A stretch of 64,000 nt of DNA from Eunapius fragilis. Lineage: Eukaryota > Porifera > Demospongiae > Spongillida > Spongillidae. The stretch covers positions 3,459,271 through 3,523,270 of the forward strand of contig OY811974.1 in NCBI GenBank assembly GCA_963681505.1, in the 5' to 3' direction. The notes under the pieces were generated by a model that saw only the letters and a program-made list of their open reading frames with translations, did not search any database and had not been told where the DNA came from. Position numbers and translations under genes: made by a program. Shown piece after piece: positions 22,901 to 33,719 of the stretch (within the stretch, counting starts at the first letter, position 1; every line of letters begins with the position of its first letter).

Positions 22901-25900
22901 TGCATACAGTAGTGTCTTATTGCGTATGTAGTCCACCGACGGTATTCAAAAGTTACTATAAAAAGCTATAGTTGAAATCTATTAGGTAAAAAAAACACAT
23001 GCAATAGCATCAGGTACTTAAGTGTGTGTATGGTAGTTTTGGTGTGACTTGTTGATGGTCTAATTTAAATTACCTGCCAAAATATACAGGGCATTACTTG
23101 GCTTTCATTTCAAGCTGTGTAACACATACAGTAGCGGTCAAAATAAAGTTTACGTAATTATTTACGCCACGGCCGTTGTACGATATAACCGTAAACGTAA
23201 CGTACATCGTAATAGGCATAGCGTATAACTCCCGTACGTGAATTAATTGTGTGGTGGCGGTTGTGTGGTACATGTTTAATATAATAACGCTGCACGCACT
23301 AGCTAAACTAAATCCATCTAACTCGGCACGGTTCTCATTTTGCTTGCGAAGTGTCAAAAACATGTTCTGACCAATACATATACGTTATGCCATAAAATAA
23401 TTACGCCGTAATTAGATACGCTAGTACTAAAAATACACGCAATAGCATCAGGTACTTGCTACTCAATCAACAGGCAGTTCTTCATAACATCAGATGTGTA
23501 TGCCCTTCCATTGCAACAGTCATCATCAACATCTATCGTGAGCCCACAGATCTCTTTGTCAATGGCAATTCCATTCTTTCTCAGGAGGGAACAACTCAGG
23601 GTGATCCCTTGGCTATACTACCACTCATATGACACATTGCAGATAATGTGCAGCAAGCATGGTATGCAGATGATGTCACTGGATCTCTCAAAATCTATGC
23701 ACTTGGTGGGATAAGTTAAGTTAGTCACAGTAGGTTCCTCTTATGGGTATTTTGTGAATGCTGTGAAGACCTGGCTCATTACAAAAGAAGATACTCACAC
23801 AAGAGCATTAGATATATTCAAGGACACACAAATCCGCATCACAATGGAAGGCAAGCCACATCTCGGAGCAGCTCTGGGTACTTCGTTGTACATAACTGAA
23901 TTTGTGAAGGCAAAAGTAAAAGATTGGTCACTGGAATTGGAACAGCTGGCTTCCATAGCAAACACACAACCACATGCTGCCTTCTTGGCTCTTACCCATG
24001 GTTTAGCAAGCAGATGGGTTTATGTGGCAAGAACTATCCCCAACATTGGCCATCTTTTGCAACCGCTTGAAGATTTACTCAGGACCAAATTTATCCCTTC
24101 GCGCTCACTGGCCGTGCAGCACCATCTGATCTGGGGAGAGAGCTATTTGCTCTTCTTGCTTGCTTAGGAGGCCTGGGCCTACTAAACCTTTCTCGTCTCT
24201 CCACCACTGAGTATTTTGCTCTTCCATGAAGGTCACACAGCCTCTAGTAGACCATATCATAAAGCAAGATGAAAAATATGGATATGAGATCCTTCAAGAT
24301 CAACTTTCTGCCAAAGCTGAAGTCCACAAATCCAAACAAGAACAGCATTCAAATGCAACTTCGACACTAAAGGATATTCTTTCACCTTCTCTTGCACTTG
24401 CCATGGACCTCTCCCAAGAAAAAGGTACCTCCACCTGGCTTTCAGTTCTACCACTTGAAGAATATGGCTTTGCACTCCATAAGGGAGCCTTTTGTGATGT
24501 TTTGGCTTTACCTTATGGCAGAAGTCCTGTGAATGCTCCACTAAATTGTGCTTGTGGCACCCACTGTTCTGTTGAACATGTGCTGTCATACCCTAAGGGC
24601 CAATCAGACACAATGAAATCAGAGAATTAACAGCTGCTCTCTTGTCAGAAGTGTGTCCACAGAGCCTCATCTACAACCCATGACAGGTGAGGTCATGAGT
24701 GGACTCTCAGCAAATATACAGAATGGTGCACGATTGGATATTGCAGCAGATGGATTTGGGGGGAGTCGGTTCAAACGGGCATTTTTTGATGTGAAATTGA
24801 ACATGCCTCTTTCACTCCACTTATTCTCTCTTGCACTGGTGGCCTTGGGCCTCAAGCCACAGCAAGCTATAAGCATCTGGCCTCTCTGCTCTATGCTAAA
24901 TGGAACCAGGCATATAGCTTAACCATCATGTGGTTGAGATGCCACCTTGCCTACTCATTACTGCAAAGTTCAGTTATGTGTATTCGAGGGGCACGCTCTC
25001 ACCTTGGCCATTATATGTCTGCTGCACAACCTCCTCTTGACCTGGTGTCAAGGGAAGCCCTTCTACTAATAGATTCTCATATTTTTTTTTCCTTTCTTTT
25101 TTAATTTATTTATATAAACTGTTTGCTTACGTCAAAACAATAAACGGCAGTAATGGTACCGTACGACAATAGCATACCGTACATATGGCAGACCATACAA
25201 CGCCCATGGCATAAATAATTACATAAACTTTTTTATGACCGCTAACTGTGGCGTCATGTTTAAAATGATACCTTGAATTTTCATCCTGTAACATTATCGC
25301 ACATCATTGCTCCATTCTGTTTCTCAACCGTGTTGGACATGTACATATGGAGCCGTAGGAACCCTGAAATCATCAAAAGGGGCCTCAGATGCTCTACATG
25401 TAAATTCAGTTATACTTACCTCCGGTTCCACAGCAAGCAGGAATATTAAGAATCTTAATCACGCTCGTGATTATCAGAAGTTTCGATTCCATATAGGATT
25501 TGATCCCACTATGAATCTCATTAAAAATAAGCGACATGTCTCTAGCAAGACTCCTGATGATCAAATCGTTAAGCTTGTTATAGCAAATGAACTAGAAGTC
25601 AAAAATGAGCAGTTTTTTCGTCTTTGTTTTATGTCACATAACCGCGCGATTATAGAGAACAAAAGTTTACTGCCCGCCCTCATACCCAGTCCCGGAACAT
25701 GGTCTTCTCCTTCTTCTTGGCAAGGCAAAACTCGGGATAGGAACACTTTTAAACAATGAAAATTTCTTCAATAGCAAGTTCATAATAGGCTGGAAGAGCC
25801 GCTTTCATATAAAATAGCCGATGGTATGTTTTGGTAAACAATCGACTAATATGGTATATGTAAGACGCAGATATTTAAGTAAAATTGGCGGCATCAAGGG

Positions 25901-28900
25901 GACCCAAGAAAAAAACGGTCCGCTAAAAGGCAATGTTACTGGTAGAGTCCTGAATCTGCTCGCTTGGCGAAGAGAGTGAGGTATGGGAAGGCTATACGTA
26001 CCCTGCAAAACCAAATGAGGCCATCGAAAATGTAAACCGATAAAGTTATTCAAAGATACGTACTGAAATGTAGCTACCTACTCTTACTACGCTTGGTTTA
26101 CAATATGACATTGGTGACTGAACATTAAGGATCAATGTGCACTAACAAAGAAAAAATGAAGTAAATAAACAACCTTCTCTATGAGAAAGTTGGTGAGATT
26201 TAGGGTTTGAAGGCAATGGTGGTGTAAAATGCAAGGAAACAAGGGTATGTAATAGTAATGGTTTGCGTGCTGTTATTCAGTTTGTAAACCTTTAACTAGC
26301 AGAATAACAAGTCAACGGAAGGGAAAGAGGGGTTATTTTGTTTGTATTCATTTGCAATGTGTTTGTTGTCATCGTATCACAAGGGATTTGTGTGGGGAAG
26401 GGGTTGCACATCTGCTTTACATCACCTGAAGGGTACTTGTTTGTTCAACTCATATGTAGTGTATAATGTGTGTGAAATAATCATGTACTGGTGCATGTAC
26501 CATTTTATTACCTGAAAAGGTGAACAAGTTTCCAGAGGCATACACAGCTATAGAGATGCACGTGTTTAAACACATGTTTTTTTTCACAGGGGGAGGGGGT
26601 TCTTATAATAATACCTTGTTATAATGCTCTTTAGCCTAACTCCCATGAATTTCTGGGGATGCTAATGCAGATATGCAGTCCAATGCATGTACATTTAGAT
26701 ACAACCCTTAATAGATGTAAGCACAGATGCATATGCAAGTAAAAATACAGCTGGTGGCATAATGGGACTACATGTTCATGTAGTTGTTGTGCTACCTACT
26801 TCATGTTTAAAATTCAATTTTGCTTTGTTGCAGTCGGACAACATTTAAGGTTTTACTATACACTGTACTTCCCTTTGCAATAGGTGGGGTGGGGATGAGC
26901 ACTTGTCTCACCCCCCCATCCCAGTATTTTACATTTATTCACTATCTTTCTGTGTTCTCTTTATAAGGAGCAGAACATGTTGCTTCAATATTGGGTCAGT
27001 TGGTGGTCTAGTTGGGTCATCTCCTAATGCTGACCTCATCTGTTAGATCACACTGATGGAAGCCATGGTGATGTCTCTTTTGTTAGAGCTGCGAAGGAAG
27101 GAGAAGGCCCTGGAGGCCATGATATCTCTTCCCCATACCATTTCCCCTCCTCCCCATGCCATTTCTCATGCTCCATCTCAGTCATTCCCTTACACTCAGG
27201 CAGCCACTGGACTGAAGAAGCCATTGCAGGTACAGTAAATTATTTCTATGATAGAAATGGGTGAACACATATGTAATACTGACAGTTTCATATGTTGTCT
27301 ATTATATGTTTAAGCAGCTGAGTGCTATATTAAATCTCCACATCCTCACTTATGCCCAGGCTGAGAAGGATCATACTAAAACATTGGATGATTATTCAAA
27401 ACTGGAGGGAGCTACGGCCGCCAATCATCAGGCAACCATTAGGGAGAGAGAATTTGAGGTTAATGTACACAATTGGTATGGTAAAAATGAATGCAAATTT
27501 ACTAATAGAAGGTTTAAAAAATTGAATTGGGCAGTATCCTTTTGTTCTCTACAACCGTGCGGTTCTGTGACATAAAACAAAGACAAAACTACTCGTTTTT
27601 GACTTCTAGTTCGATTGCTATAACAAGCTAAGCAATCCAATCATTGGGCTGTTCCAGTAAAAAAGTGCACAGGGGGGTGGATGAAAACGAGAGGCTGTCC
27701 AGGAAGGGGGGGGGTTAAGTGAAGCAGATTGCATTAGATAACAAGGGATATGCTTCGAAAGGACTTAAATGAAGTCACTGTGAAAATACTCTGTAAACTA
27801 TGCCTGGACGATTTCACCTTTTTGGAAAAATAAAGATAAATGATCAGGGTATTGTCCAGGGGGTTAAGATATCCAGCGTCTTTGTGATAGAATTACGGCT
27901 ACTATTAATTGTTTTTAGGGGTTAACATTAAATGATATACCTTCATCAAAATGAATAAAATGATCAGGGTATTGTCCAGAGGGTTAAGGTTGTTAGAATT
28001 ATGGCTACTGTGAGCCGACTACCACATGTATGGCTATGCAAAAACCACATAGCACAGAAATAACCAGGGTGTATAATTTTTAATCTTTTTTCAGGGGGGT
28101 TACAGGGGGTCTGTTCATCCACCACTCCCAAACCCCCCCCCCACCCCCCCCTGTGCAGTTATTTACTGGAACAGCCCAATGGGTGTCGTGTGTTTTTAAT
28201 GAGTTCATAGTCAGGGTCAAACCATATATGGAAGTTTTGCTACGATGATACATCATGTGGCCTGGGTGTGGGGAATATTTTTTATACAGCATACATGTGC
28301 ATCATCTGCATACATCATCTCTCTTATGACCAGGCTTGGACAGAACGAGCAAGAAAAAGAGAGGAACGTGATATGGCCATCACTGACCAGGTAGGTGGGT
28401 GTGGCAATCCCATTATAGATAATTTAAAAAAAGAAACTAGTGCATGGACCGTGATATTTTACTGTCATACTTCCACGATGCTGTCCCCCACTTTAATAGA
28501 TAAACTGTTTTACATGTACTAACTAGCTATGACATTTGATTTCAAGGTGCATCATACATGTATATATATACATGTCCATGTTCTAAGGAGCCATTTCAAT
28601 TTTCTCTTGTGGTTTTTAATACCATCTAATAATCATCTTATTCATTAGGAGTTCAAAGGACAGCTTCACCAGAGGGAACTGGAGAACCAACAGATGAAGG
28701 AACAGATGAAGGAAGAGATGAAGGAACAGGTGAATGAACAAATGAAGGAACAGATGAAGGAAGAGATGGAGGAACAGATGAATGAACTGATGAAGGAACA
28801 GATGAATGAACAGATGAAGAAAGAGCTGAAGGAACAGATGAATGAACGGATGAAGAAAGAGATGAAGGAACAGATGAAGGAACAGATGAAGGAAGAGGTG

Positions 28901-31900
28901 AAAGAAGAGGTGAAGGAAGAGGTGAATGTACAGAACAAGGAACAGATGATGGAACAGATGAAGGAAGAGATGAAGGAAGAGATGAAGGAACAGGTGAATG
29001 AACAAATGAAGGAACAGATGAAGGAAGAGATGGAGGAACAGATGAATGAACTGATGAAGGAACAGATGAATGAACAGATGAAGAAAGAGCTGAAGGAACA
29101 GATGAATGAACGGATGAAGAAAGAGATGAAGGAACAGATGAAGGAACAGATGAAGGAAGAGGTGAAAGAAGAGGTGAAGGAAGAGGTGAATGTACAGAAC
29201 AAGGAACAGATGATGGAACAGATGAAGCAACAGATGAAGGAAGAAATGAAAGAACAGCTTGCTCTGGTGAGCAGTAGTCTGTGTGTGTGTGTTTACTTCA
29301 TTTGTGTGTGTAAGTATGTAAATGTGTAAGGTAAATTGCAGGACTAGTATGACATGCATAAACATGAATGTTTGTACATACGTGCACATTAAGTAAATGC
29401 TTCACTGTACAGTCTGACCGGACATGGATTAGAGCACATGTAGTCCAACATTCCTCTGATCACTTAGTCCAACTACTTTATCCCCATGTTTTCATGTTGA
29501 TCATTACTGACCCATGGAGACCTTATGCACTCCTACCTCTCCCGCAGGAGTCTATAAGGTCACAGAGGCAATGTGATGACCTCCAACGTCAGCTGTCCCA
29601 ACAGAAGGTAAACCTACATTTGATGTCCTGAATGTGCGTACGTGTGTGCCTGTGTGGTGTGTGTGTGTGCATATACATGTGTATGAGCTTGTTTATTTGT
29701 CTTGATTGTGTAAATGAAGAATAGGGCCAATTACATGCATTTCCCATGAATTTATACATGTACATGCACATGTGCATACCATTTGCCAGCGTGCTGTCAT
29801 CTAAATAAACTATTGTTCAACTTGTATATGTACATGTATCATGTGTTTGATATCTTTCCCTTTTAGAATCAACTATGCTCATCAGTGGAGGCTAGAGCTA
29901 CTGAATGGAGTAAAAGGAGGAGACCAAACAGAAGCAAAGGACGAGATAGAGGCATGGGTCCAATCAAGTGCAATGTTCCACACGTATTAAATGATCAAAA
30001 TATACAGAAAGGACCATATGGTGGTAAGAGACCACACAGAGATAAGAGACAAGACCAAACGAAGACTGTACTTCCATGTGTAGTGAAGGGACAAAACCAA
30101 CAGGAATGTTCAGCTTTACAGAATGGTCCAGACGGAGGCAATAATATTGACCAGAACGAAGTTATAAAACGAGAGATGTGTTCAGCCAAAGAAAGAGGGT
30201 GGTCAGGCAGGGACAAGGATTCAGTCAAAGGAAATGGACCACATGTGAAGAATGTTCCAGACATACTAAAGGGATTAGGTAGTGGCAAGGCTCCATTTTG
30301 GAAGAGGAGAGAGAAAGATAAGTTTTCAGACTGTGACAAGAAGCCATTTTGGAAGAGGAGGCCAGGGAGAGAGAAAGATAAGTTTTTAGACTGTGACAAG
30401 AAGCCATTTCGGAAAAGGAGGTCAGGGAGAGAGAAAGATAAGTTTTCAGACTGTGACAAGAAGCCATTTTGGAAGAGGAGGCCAGGGAGAGAGAACGATA
30501 AGTTTTTAGACTGTGACAAGAAGCCATTTCGGAAAAGGAGGTCAGGGAGAGAGAAAGATAAGTTTTCAGACTGTGACAAGAAGCCATTTTGGAAGAGGAG
30601 GCCAGGGAGAGAGAAAGATAAGTTTTTAGACTGTGACAAGAAGCCATTTTGGAAAAGGAGGTCAGGGAGAGAGAAAGATAAGTTTTCAGACTGTGACAAG
30701 AAGCCAGATGGATACATGAAACCAGGCAGAGACAAGAAATTGGGAATAGACAGAAAACCAGGCAGAGACACCAGACCAGTCAGAAGAAAAGGACCAAACA
30801 AGGTACATGTACATGATATGTGAAGGGTGAGGGTGATAATTTAACATTTGGATGTGGATTATTGGAATGCATTAAGTGGTGTTGAACGCCTGTATTGTGA
30901 AAATACATGTAGTCAGTCAGGGATGGATTTTGTTAATAAACACACTATTGTATTTTCTATTCTACTTATCTTACTGCATGTGCTCTAACATCTGAAGTAT
31001 TTGTCGGTCCAGAGCACACATACATGCACATGTAAGCCTAATTTCTGTCGTCATATTGTACCATGGACTCTCAGCTTTATGTATATAATCATGGTTGATG
31101 TACCTACATGTAGGTCTACAAGCAATAGTGGTGTAAACAAGCACCAATGAATGTATTATCGTGTAGCATTATGAATCTATCATATTTGCCATTGGGCATT
31201 ATTAGACATAGAAGTCTGCCTTACAGTAGTTGCACTAAACGTGAAGTCTCATTTTGGGAACATGCAATTAAAGAGATCTAATTTTGATTTGGTTGCAATG
31301 CTGCACAGCCTATGTACATGTACATGTATAATTTTACATCTCCTATTCTCTTCCCTATGTAATGGAGAGGGAGTATGACAAGAGTAGCACTCACGGTAGT
31401 TAGCATGCAGTCTGCATATTTAATTAATTTATCAACAGTTTGCAGTTGGTAAATATCAATCCTCAATTTTAATTCAGCTGCCAGAGGAAGTTAAAACAGT
31501 CCCGGTGTTGTGCCCAATTCCATGTGAGTACAATGGTTGAGGTATTAAGATAGTGTATTAATTATATGCAATGGCATTTCAGGTGAAATATGTTTGACAG
31601 CGAATAAGGATAAATATTCTAAGTGTGCAGGACGAAAGAAGGGAGCAGTAGGAGAGAAGGGAGCAGGAGGAGACACGAGAGCAGAAGGAGAGAAGGGAGC
31701 AGGAGGAGAGAAGGGAGCTGGAGGAGAGAAGGGAGCAGGAGGAGAGAAGGAAACAGGAGGAGGGAAGGGAGCAAGAGGAGAGAAGGGGGCAGGAGGAGAG
31801 AAGGAAGCAAGAGGAGATAAGGGAGCAGGAGGAGAGACGGAAGCAGGAGAAGAGAAGGGAGCAGGAGGAGAGAAGGCAGCAGGAAGACAGAAGGGAGCTG

Positions 31901-32820
31901 AAGGAGAGAAGGGAGCAGGAGGAGGGAAGGGAGCAGGAGGAGAGAAGGGAGCAGGAGAAGAGAAGGGAGCAGGAGGAGAGAAGGCAGCAGGAAGACAGAA
32001 GGGAGCTGAAGGAGAGAAGGGGGCAGAAGGAGAGAAGGAAACAGGAGGAGAGAAGGAAGCAGGAAGAGAGAAGGGAGCAGTAGGAGAGAAGGGAGCAGGA
32101 GGAGAGAAGGGAGCAGGAGGAGGGAAGGGAGCAAGAGGAGAGAAGGGAGCTGGAGGAGAGAAGGGAGCAGGAGGAGAGAAGGGAGCTGGAGGAGAGAAGG
32201 GAGCAGGAGGAGAGAAGGGAGCAGGAGGAGGGAAGGGAGCAGGAGGAGAGAAGGGAGCTGGAGGAGAAAAGGGAGCAGGAGAAGAAAAGGGAGCAGGAGA
32301 AGAAAAGGGAGCAGGAGGAGAGAAGGCAGCAGGAGGACAGAAGGGAGCTGAAGGAGAGAAGGGAGCAGGAGGAGGGAAGGGAGCAGGAGGAGGGAAGGGA
32401 GCAGGAGGAGAGAAGGGAGCAGGAGGAGGGAAGGGAGCAGGAGGAGAGAAGGGAGCAGGAGGAGAGAAGGGAGCAGGAGGAGAGAAGGGAGCTGAAGGAG
32501 AGAAGGGGGCAGGAGGAGGGAAGGGAGCAGGAGGAGGGAAGGGAGCAGGAGGAGAGAAGGGAGCAGGAGGAGGGAAGGGAGCAGGAGGAGAGAAGGGAGC
32601 AGGAGGAGAGAAGGGAGCAGGAGGAGAGAAGGGAGCTGGAGGAGAGAAGGGAGCAGGAGGAGAGAAGGGAGCAAGAGGAGAGAAGAGAGCAGGAGGAGGA
32701 GAGAAAGGAGCAGCAGGAGGAGAGACGGGAACAGGAGGAGAAGAGACGGGAGCAGGAGGAGGAGAGAAGCGAGAAGAACAAGTATTTGGCAAAAGGAGAA
32801 AGGTACACTACACCAACTAG
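16956..32820 (+). CDS. 12-exon gene for a ~1207-aa tandem-repeat protein
   Basis: Exons by eye: 16956-17150, 18049-18123, 20168-20213, 20294-20364, 27047-27229, 27360-27458, 28334-28390, 28649-29266, 29548-29607, 29867-30802, 31478-31523, 31583-32820. All have AG/GT borders; phases agree throughout (mostly 0; 1 after exons 3 and 11) and the total is 3624 nt with no internal stop. ATG at 16956 has an in-frame stop 18 nt upstream. The N-terminal ~215 residues are acidic and unrecognised. Exons 6-9 form a Lys/Glu/Gln/Met coiled coil. Exon 10 has seven 20-residue basic repeats. Exon 12 has about 60 GAGGEK-type hexapeptides, then a basic KRRK tail and TAG. No signal peptide or membrane segment was seen. 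Function unknown; exons 1-4 could be a separate gene, since intron 4 is 6.7 kb and full of mobile DNA. AATAAA lies at 33115. Confidence 0.6.
18475..18605. repeat. (TCC)n / pyrimidine microsatellite
   Basis: Pure pyrimidine tract of TCC, TTC and CCT units inside intron 2 of the repeat-protein gene. The Ser-rich ORF through it is an artefact. Confidence 0.9.
18916..19196. repeat. Inverted repeat, ~30-bp arms
   Basis: GCAAGGAGGTAACCAGCAACT at 18913-18933 recurs inverted at 19169-19194. Weaker similarity of both flanks (GAGGCTGATCC) suggests a decayed short element. A C run lies between the arms at 19051-19066. Confidence 0.55.
19281..19520. repeat. Dispersed repeat A, inverted pair
   Basis: 19281-19370 and 19430-19515 are imperfect reverse complements sharing GGCATATAGGAT, and both resemble repeat A. 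The pair forms a hairpin with a loop of about 60 bases in intron 2. Confidence 0.5.
20540..20665 (-). repeat. Dispersed repeat A, copy next to the TTAA element
   Basis: Shares TTGTTCCCTTGCTTTTTA, ACACCACCATTGCCTTT and GAGAATGT with copy 1, plus the preceding TATG(G/A)CAACATGCTGCTAAT. It ends about 50 bases before the TTAA at 20717. Confidence 0.6.
20717..22492. mobile_element. TTAA-flanked DNA transposon, piggyBac-like
   Basis: TTAA at 20717-20720 is followed by CACTGGTTCCATGAGAATC. The other end is the imperfect inverse, GATTCTCACAGAAGCGGTG, then TTAA at 22489-22492. The inverted similarity extends about 65 bases, including GAAAATTAGTCGGA. TTAA target use and CAC ends fit piggyBac; Kolobok also uses TTAA. 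The interior has no recognisable transposase. A minus-strand ORF at 22091 starts with a Cys-rich segment ([20 protein letters not shown]) and runs into the minisatellite at 21530. The element is non-autonomous and sits in intron 4 of the repeat-protein gene. Confidence 0.65.
21530..21935. repeat. ~30-bp minisatellite inside the TTAA element
   Basis: About 13 units built on CAGTCATATGACAGCAAGCT followed by ACAGCCATGTG. Units alternate between AAGCTACAGCC and AAACCACA types. Direct tandem units without unique spacers rule out a CRISPR-like array. Confidence 0.85.
22493..23489. other. Intronic, nothing recognised
   Basis: Two overlapping minus-strand ORFs (22602-22905) include [17 protein letters not shown], a Cys-rich phrase without a recognised family. 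No other signal. Confidence 0.25.
23490..25080 (+). mobile_element. Reverse-transcriptase retroelement relic, non-LTR-like
   Basis: The region contains [11 protein letters not shown] and WYADD, motifs of a reverse-transcriptase core. Downstream come [13 protein letters not shown], a [17 protein letters not shown] segment, then a C-terminal Cys/His segment [14 protein letters not shown] and a final RGARSHLGH. This order matches a retroelement family that is common in sponge and cnidarian genomes; I cannot name the clade with certainty and treat it as non-LTR-like. The 5' part is missing, several breaks are present, and no terminal repeats were seen. It lies in the sense direction in intron 4 of the repeat-protein gene. 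Confidence 0.6.
25565..25680 (+). repeat. Dispersed repeat B, copy 1
   Basis: GAACTAGAAGTCAAAAA and TTTGTTTTATGTCACA recur inverted at 27528-27640, with similarity across about 110 bases. It is part of a 150-codon plus-strand ORF (25307-25759), but the second copy is not open in the same frame, so this reads as repeat rather than gene. Confidence 0.6.
26165..26265 (+). repeat. Dispersed repeat A, copy in intron 4
   Basis: Carries GAGAAAGTTGGTGAGAT and GGCAATGGTGGTGTAAAA, the reverse complement of copy 1. The rest of 25760-27046 is intronic without recognised content apart from G-rich runs near 26588 and 26885. Confidence 0.5.
27528..27640 (-). repeat. Dispersed repeat B, copy 2
   Basis: Inverted relative to copy 1, immediately left of the element at 27643. 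It is within intron 6 of the repeat-protein gene. Confidence 0.6.
27643..28180. mobile_element. Non-autonomous element, GGGCTGTTCCAG ends
   Basis: The left terminus ATTGGGCTGTTCCAGTAAA is mirrored exactly at the right (TTTACTGGAACAGCCCAAT), followed inside by GCACAGGGGGG on both sides. The interior has two direct copies of ATGATCAGGGTATTGTCCAG (27840 and 27960). A clear target duplication is not visible because the terminal bases are self-complementary. No ORF; it sits in intron 6. Confidence 0.65.
28706..29240 (+). repeat. 264-bp coding duplication in exon 8
   Basis: CAGGTGAATGAACAAATGAA at 28727 recurs at 28991, and the two 88-codon blocks are almost identical. Below that level the exon is made of short MKEQ, MKEE and MNEQ units. 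Both copies read as an uninterrupted coiled-coil segment ([20 protein letters not shown]). Confidence 0.85.
30297..30710 (+). repeat. 60-bp coding minisatellite in exon 10
   Basis: Seven units encode [20 protein letters not shown] and its variant [20 protein letters not shown]. The two variants alternate, so the effective unit is a 120-bp dimer. Each unit keeps one Cys and about nine basic residues. The Ser-rich ORFs on the minus strand are shadows. Confidence 0.9.
31638..32765 (+). repeat. 18-bp coding minisatellite in exon 12
   Basis: About 60 near-identical units of GGAGCAGGAGGAGAGAAG, encoding GAGGEK in the gene's frame. Variants change A to T, E or R, or G to E. The unit is a multiple of three without stops, so most frames on both strands stay open over 1 kb; only the plus frame continues exon 12 from a real acceptor. 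Confidence 0.9.
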
Positions 32821-33719
32821 CTCAGATAAAGGGAGTTACTAGCTGAAAGTTGTCTATTAATATTCAATTGCGTACATGTAGCTGAGTTTGTTTTGGTAAA
32901 AAAAGCTAAAAGGGGAATGTAAATAATGGTAAATATGATGTTGTTAGTGGTATAGTAGCGTAGGGTAGCGTCAGGTATGGTCGCCACCTGCACTTTTAAT
33001 AGCATATTAAAACAAAAATAATACGTTCGGATCTTTCTATATGAGTTTAAAACAACCCTAACAGGCTCCTTTGTTAGTCATACACAGTTTTACACAAGTA
33101 ACTTTGCTCTGTAGAATAAACAGGGGGTTGAATAATTAATAATGAAGCTGATGCTTTTCCATATAAATGAGCGGGCATGCACAAGTTCATTAACAGATCT
33201 ATCAAGCTTGGATGCAAGGAATCTATAATTATAAGACTTTTTTTTTACTAATTATTGGTTTCCCTAGTAACTGTAATTCATATACATAACATCCAACTTC
33301 AGTAATGCTGAATTTGTTGAAACATATTTCATAAATGTTAACCAATTGCATACATTGCAACACATCGTGTATCATTGAATACCTTTCATGGTAGTAGGAA
33401 TTTAAGACAATGCAAATTATTATCACTTGAATGATAAGAGATGCAAAATAAAAATTACATCCTCATGCAGAATGCCAAGTAGTGAGCAAATAAATATTGC
33501 AATCATAATACATTACTGCATTGTAATTGCTTATCCAGAAATCATCATGTCTTCGGACAACCAGATCAAAAGAAGCCTCATTCACATGCCAAATGTTTGT
33601 ACTTCTTATGATATTGTCCTTCATTGGTAAGTTGTTTTATTGTATGCGCTGTTGTAAAAAAAGTCATGCCATTAAGAATTATGTCAACTTGGAGTTACGC
33701 TTTATGTTATGTGCTGTCC
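32821..33719. other. 3' flank of repeat-protein gene
   Basis: AATAAA at 33115-33120, 295 nt after the stop, is the best polyadenylation signal. No gene recognised up to the transposon at 33720. Confidence 0.4.

Noticed and set aside
25307-25759. 150-codon plus-strand gene
   Set aside because: Its centre is dispersed repeat B, which is not open in its other copy. It has no splice-phase fit to the surrounding gene.
28649-29266. Exon 8 as a myosin/kinesin-type gene
   Set aside because: The repeat is coiled-coil-like but too short in period and lacks any motor or head domain nearby.
28616-29389. Minus-strand Phe/Leu/His-rich ORFs over exon 8
   Set aside because: They are shadows of the repetitive plus-strand coiled-coil exon, with implausible composition.
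29995-30801. Minus-strand ORF with [20 protein letters not shown] repeats
   Set aside because: Antisense of the 60-bp coding repeat. The plus frame has correct splice sites and phases.
31545-32808. Long minus-strand ORFs (350-415 codons, Pro/Ser/Leu-rich) over the GAGGEK array
   Set aside because: The 18-bp unit has no stop in several frames, so they are open by construction; only the plus frame continues a spliced gene.
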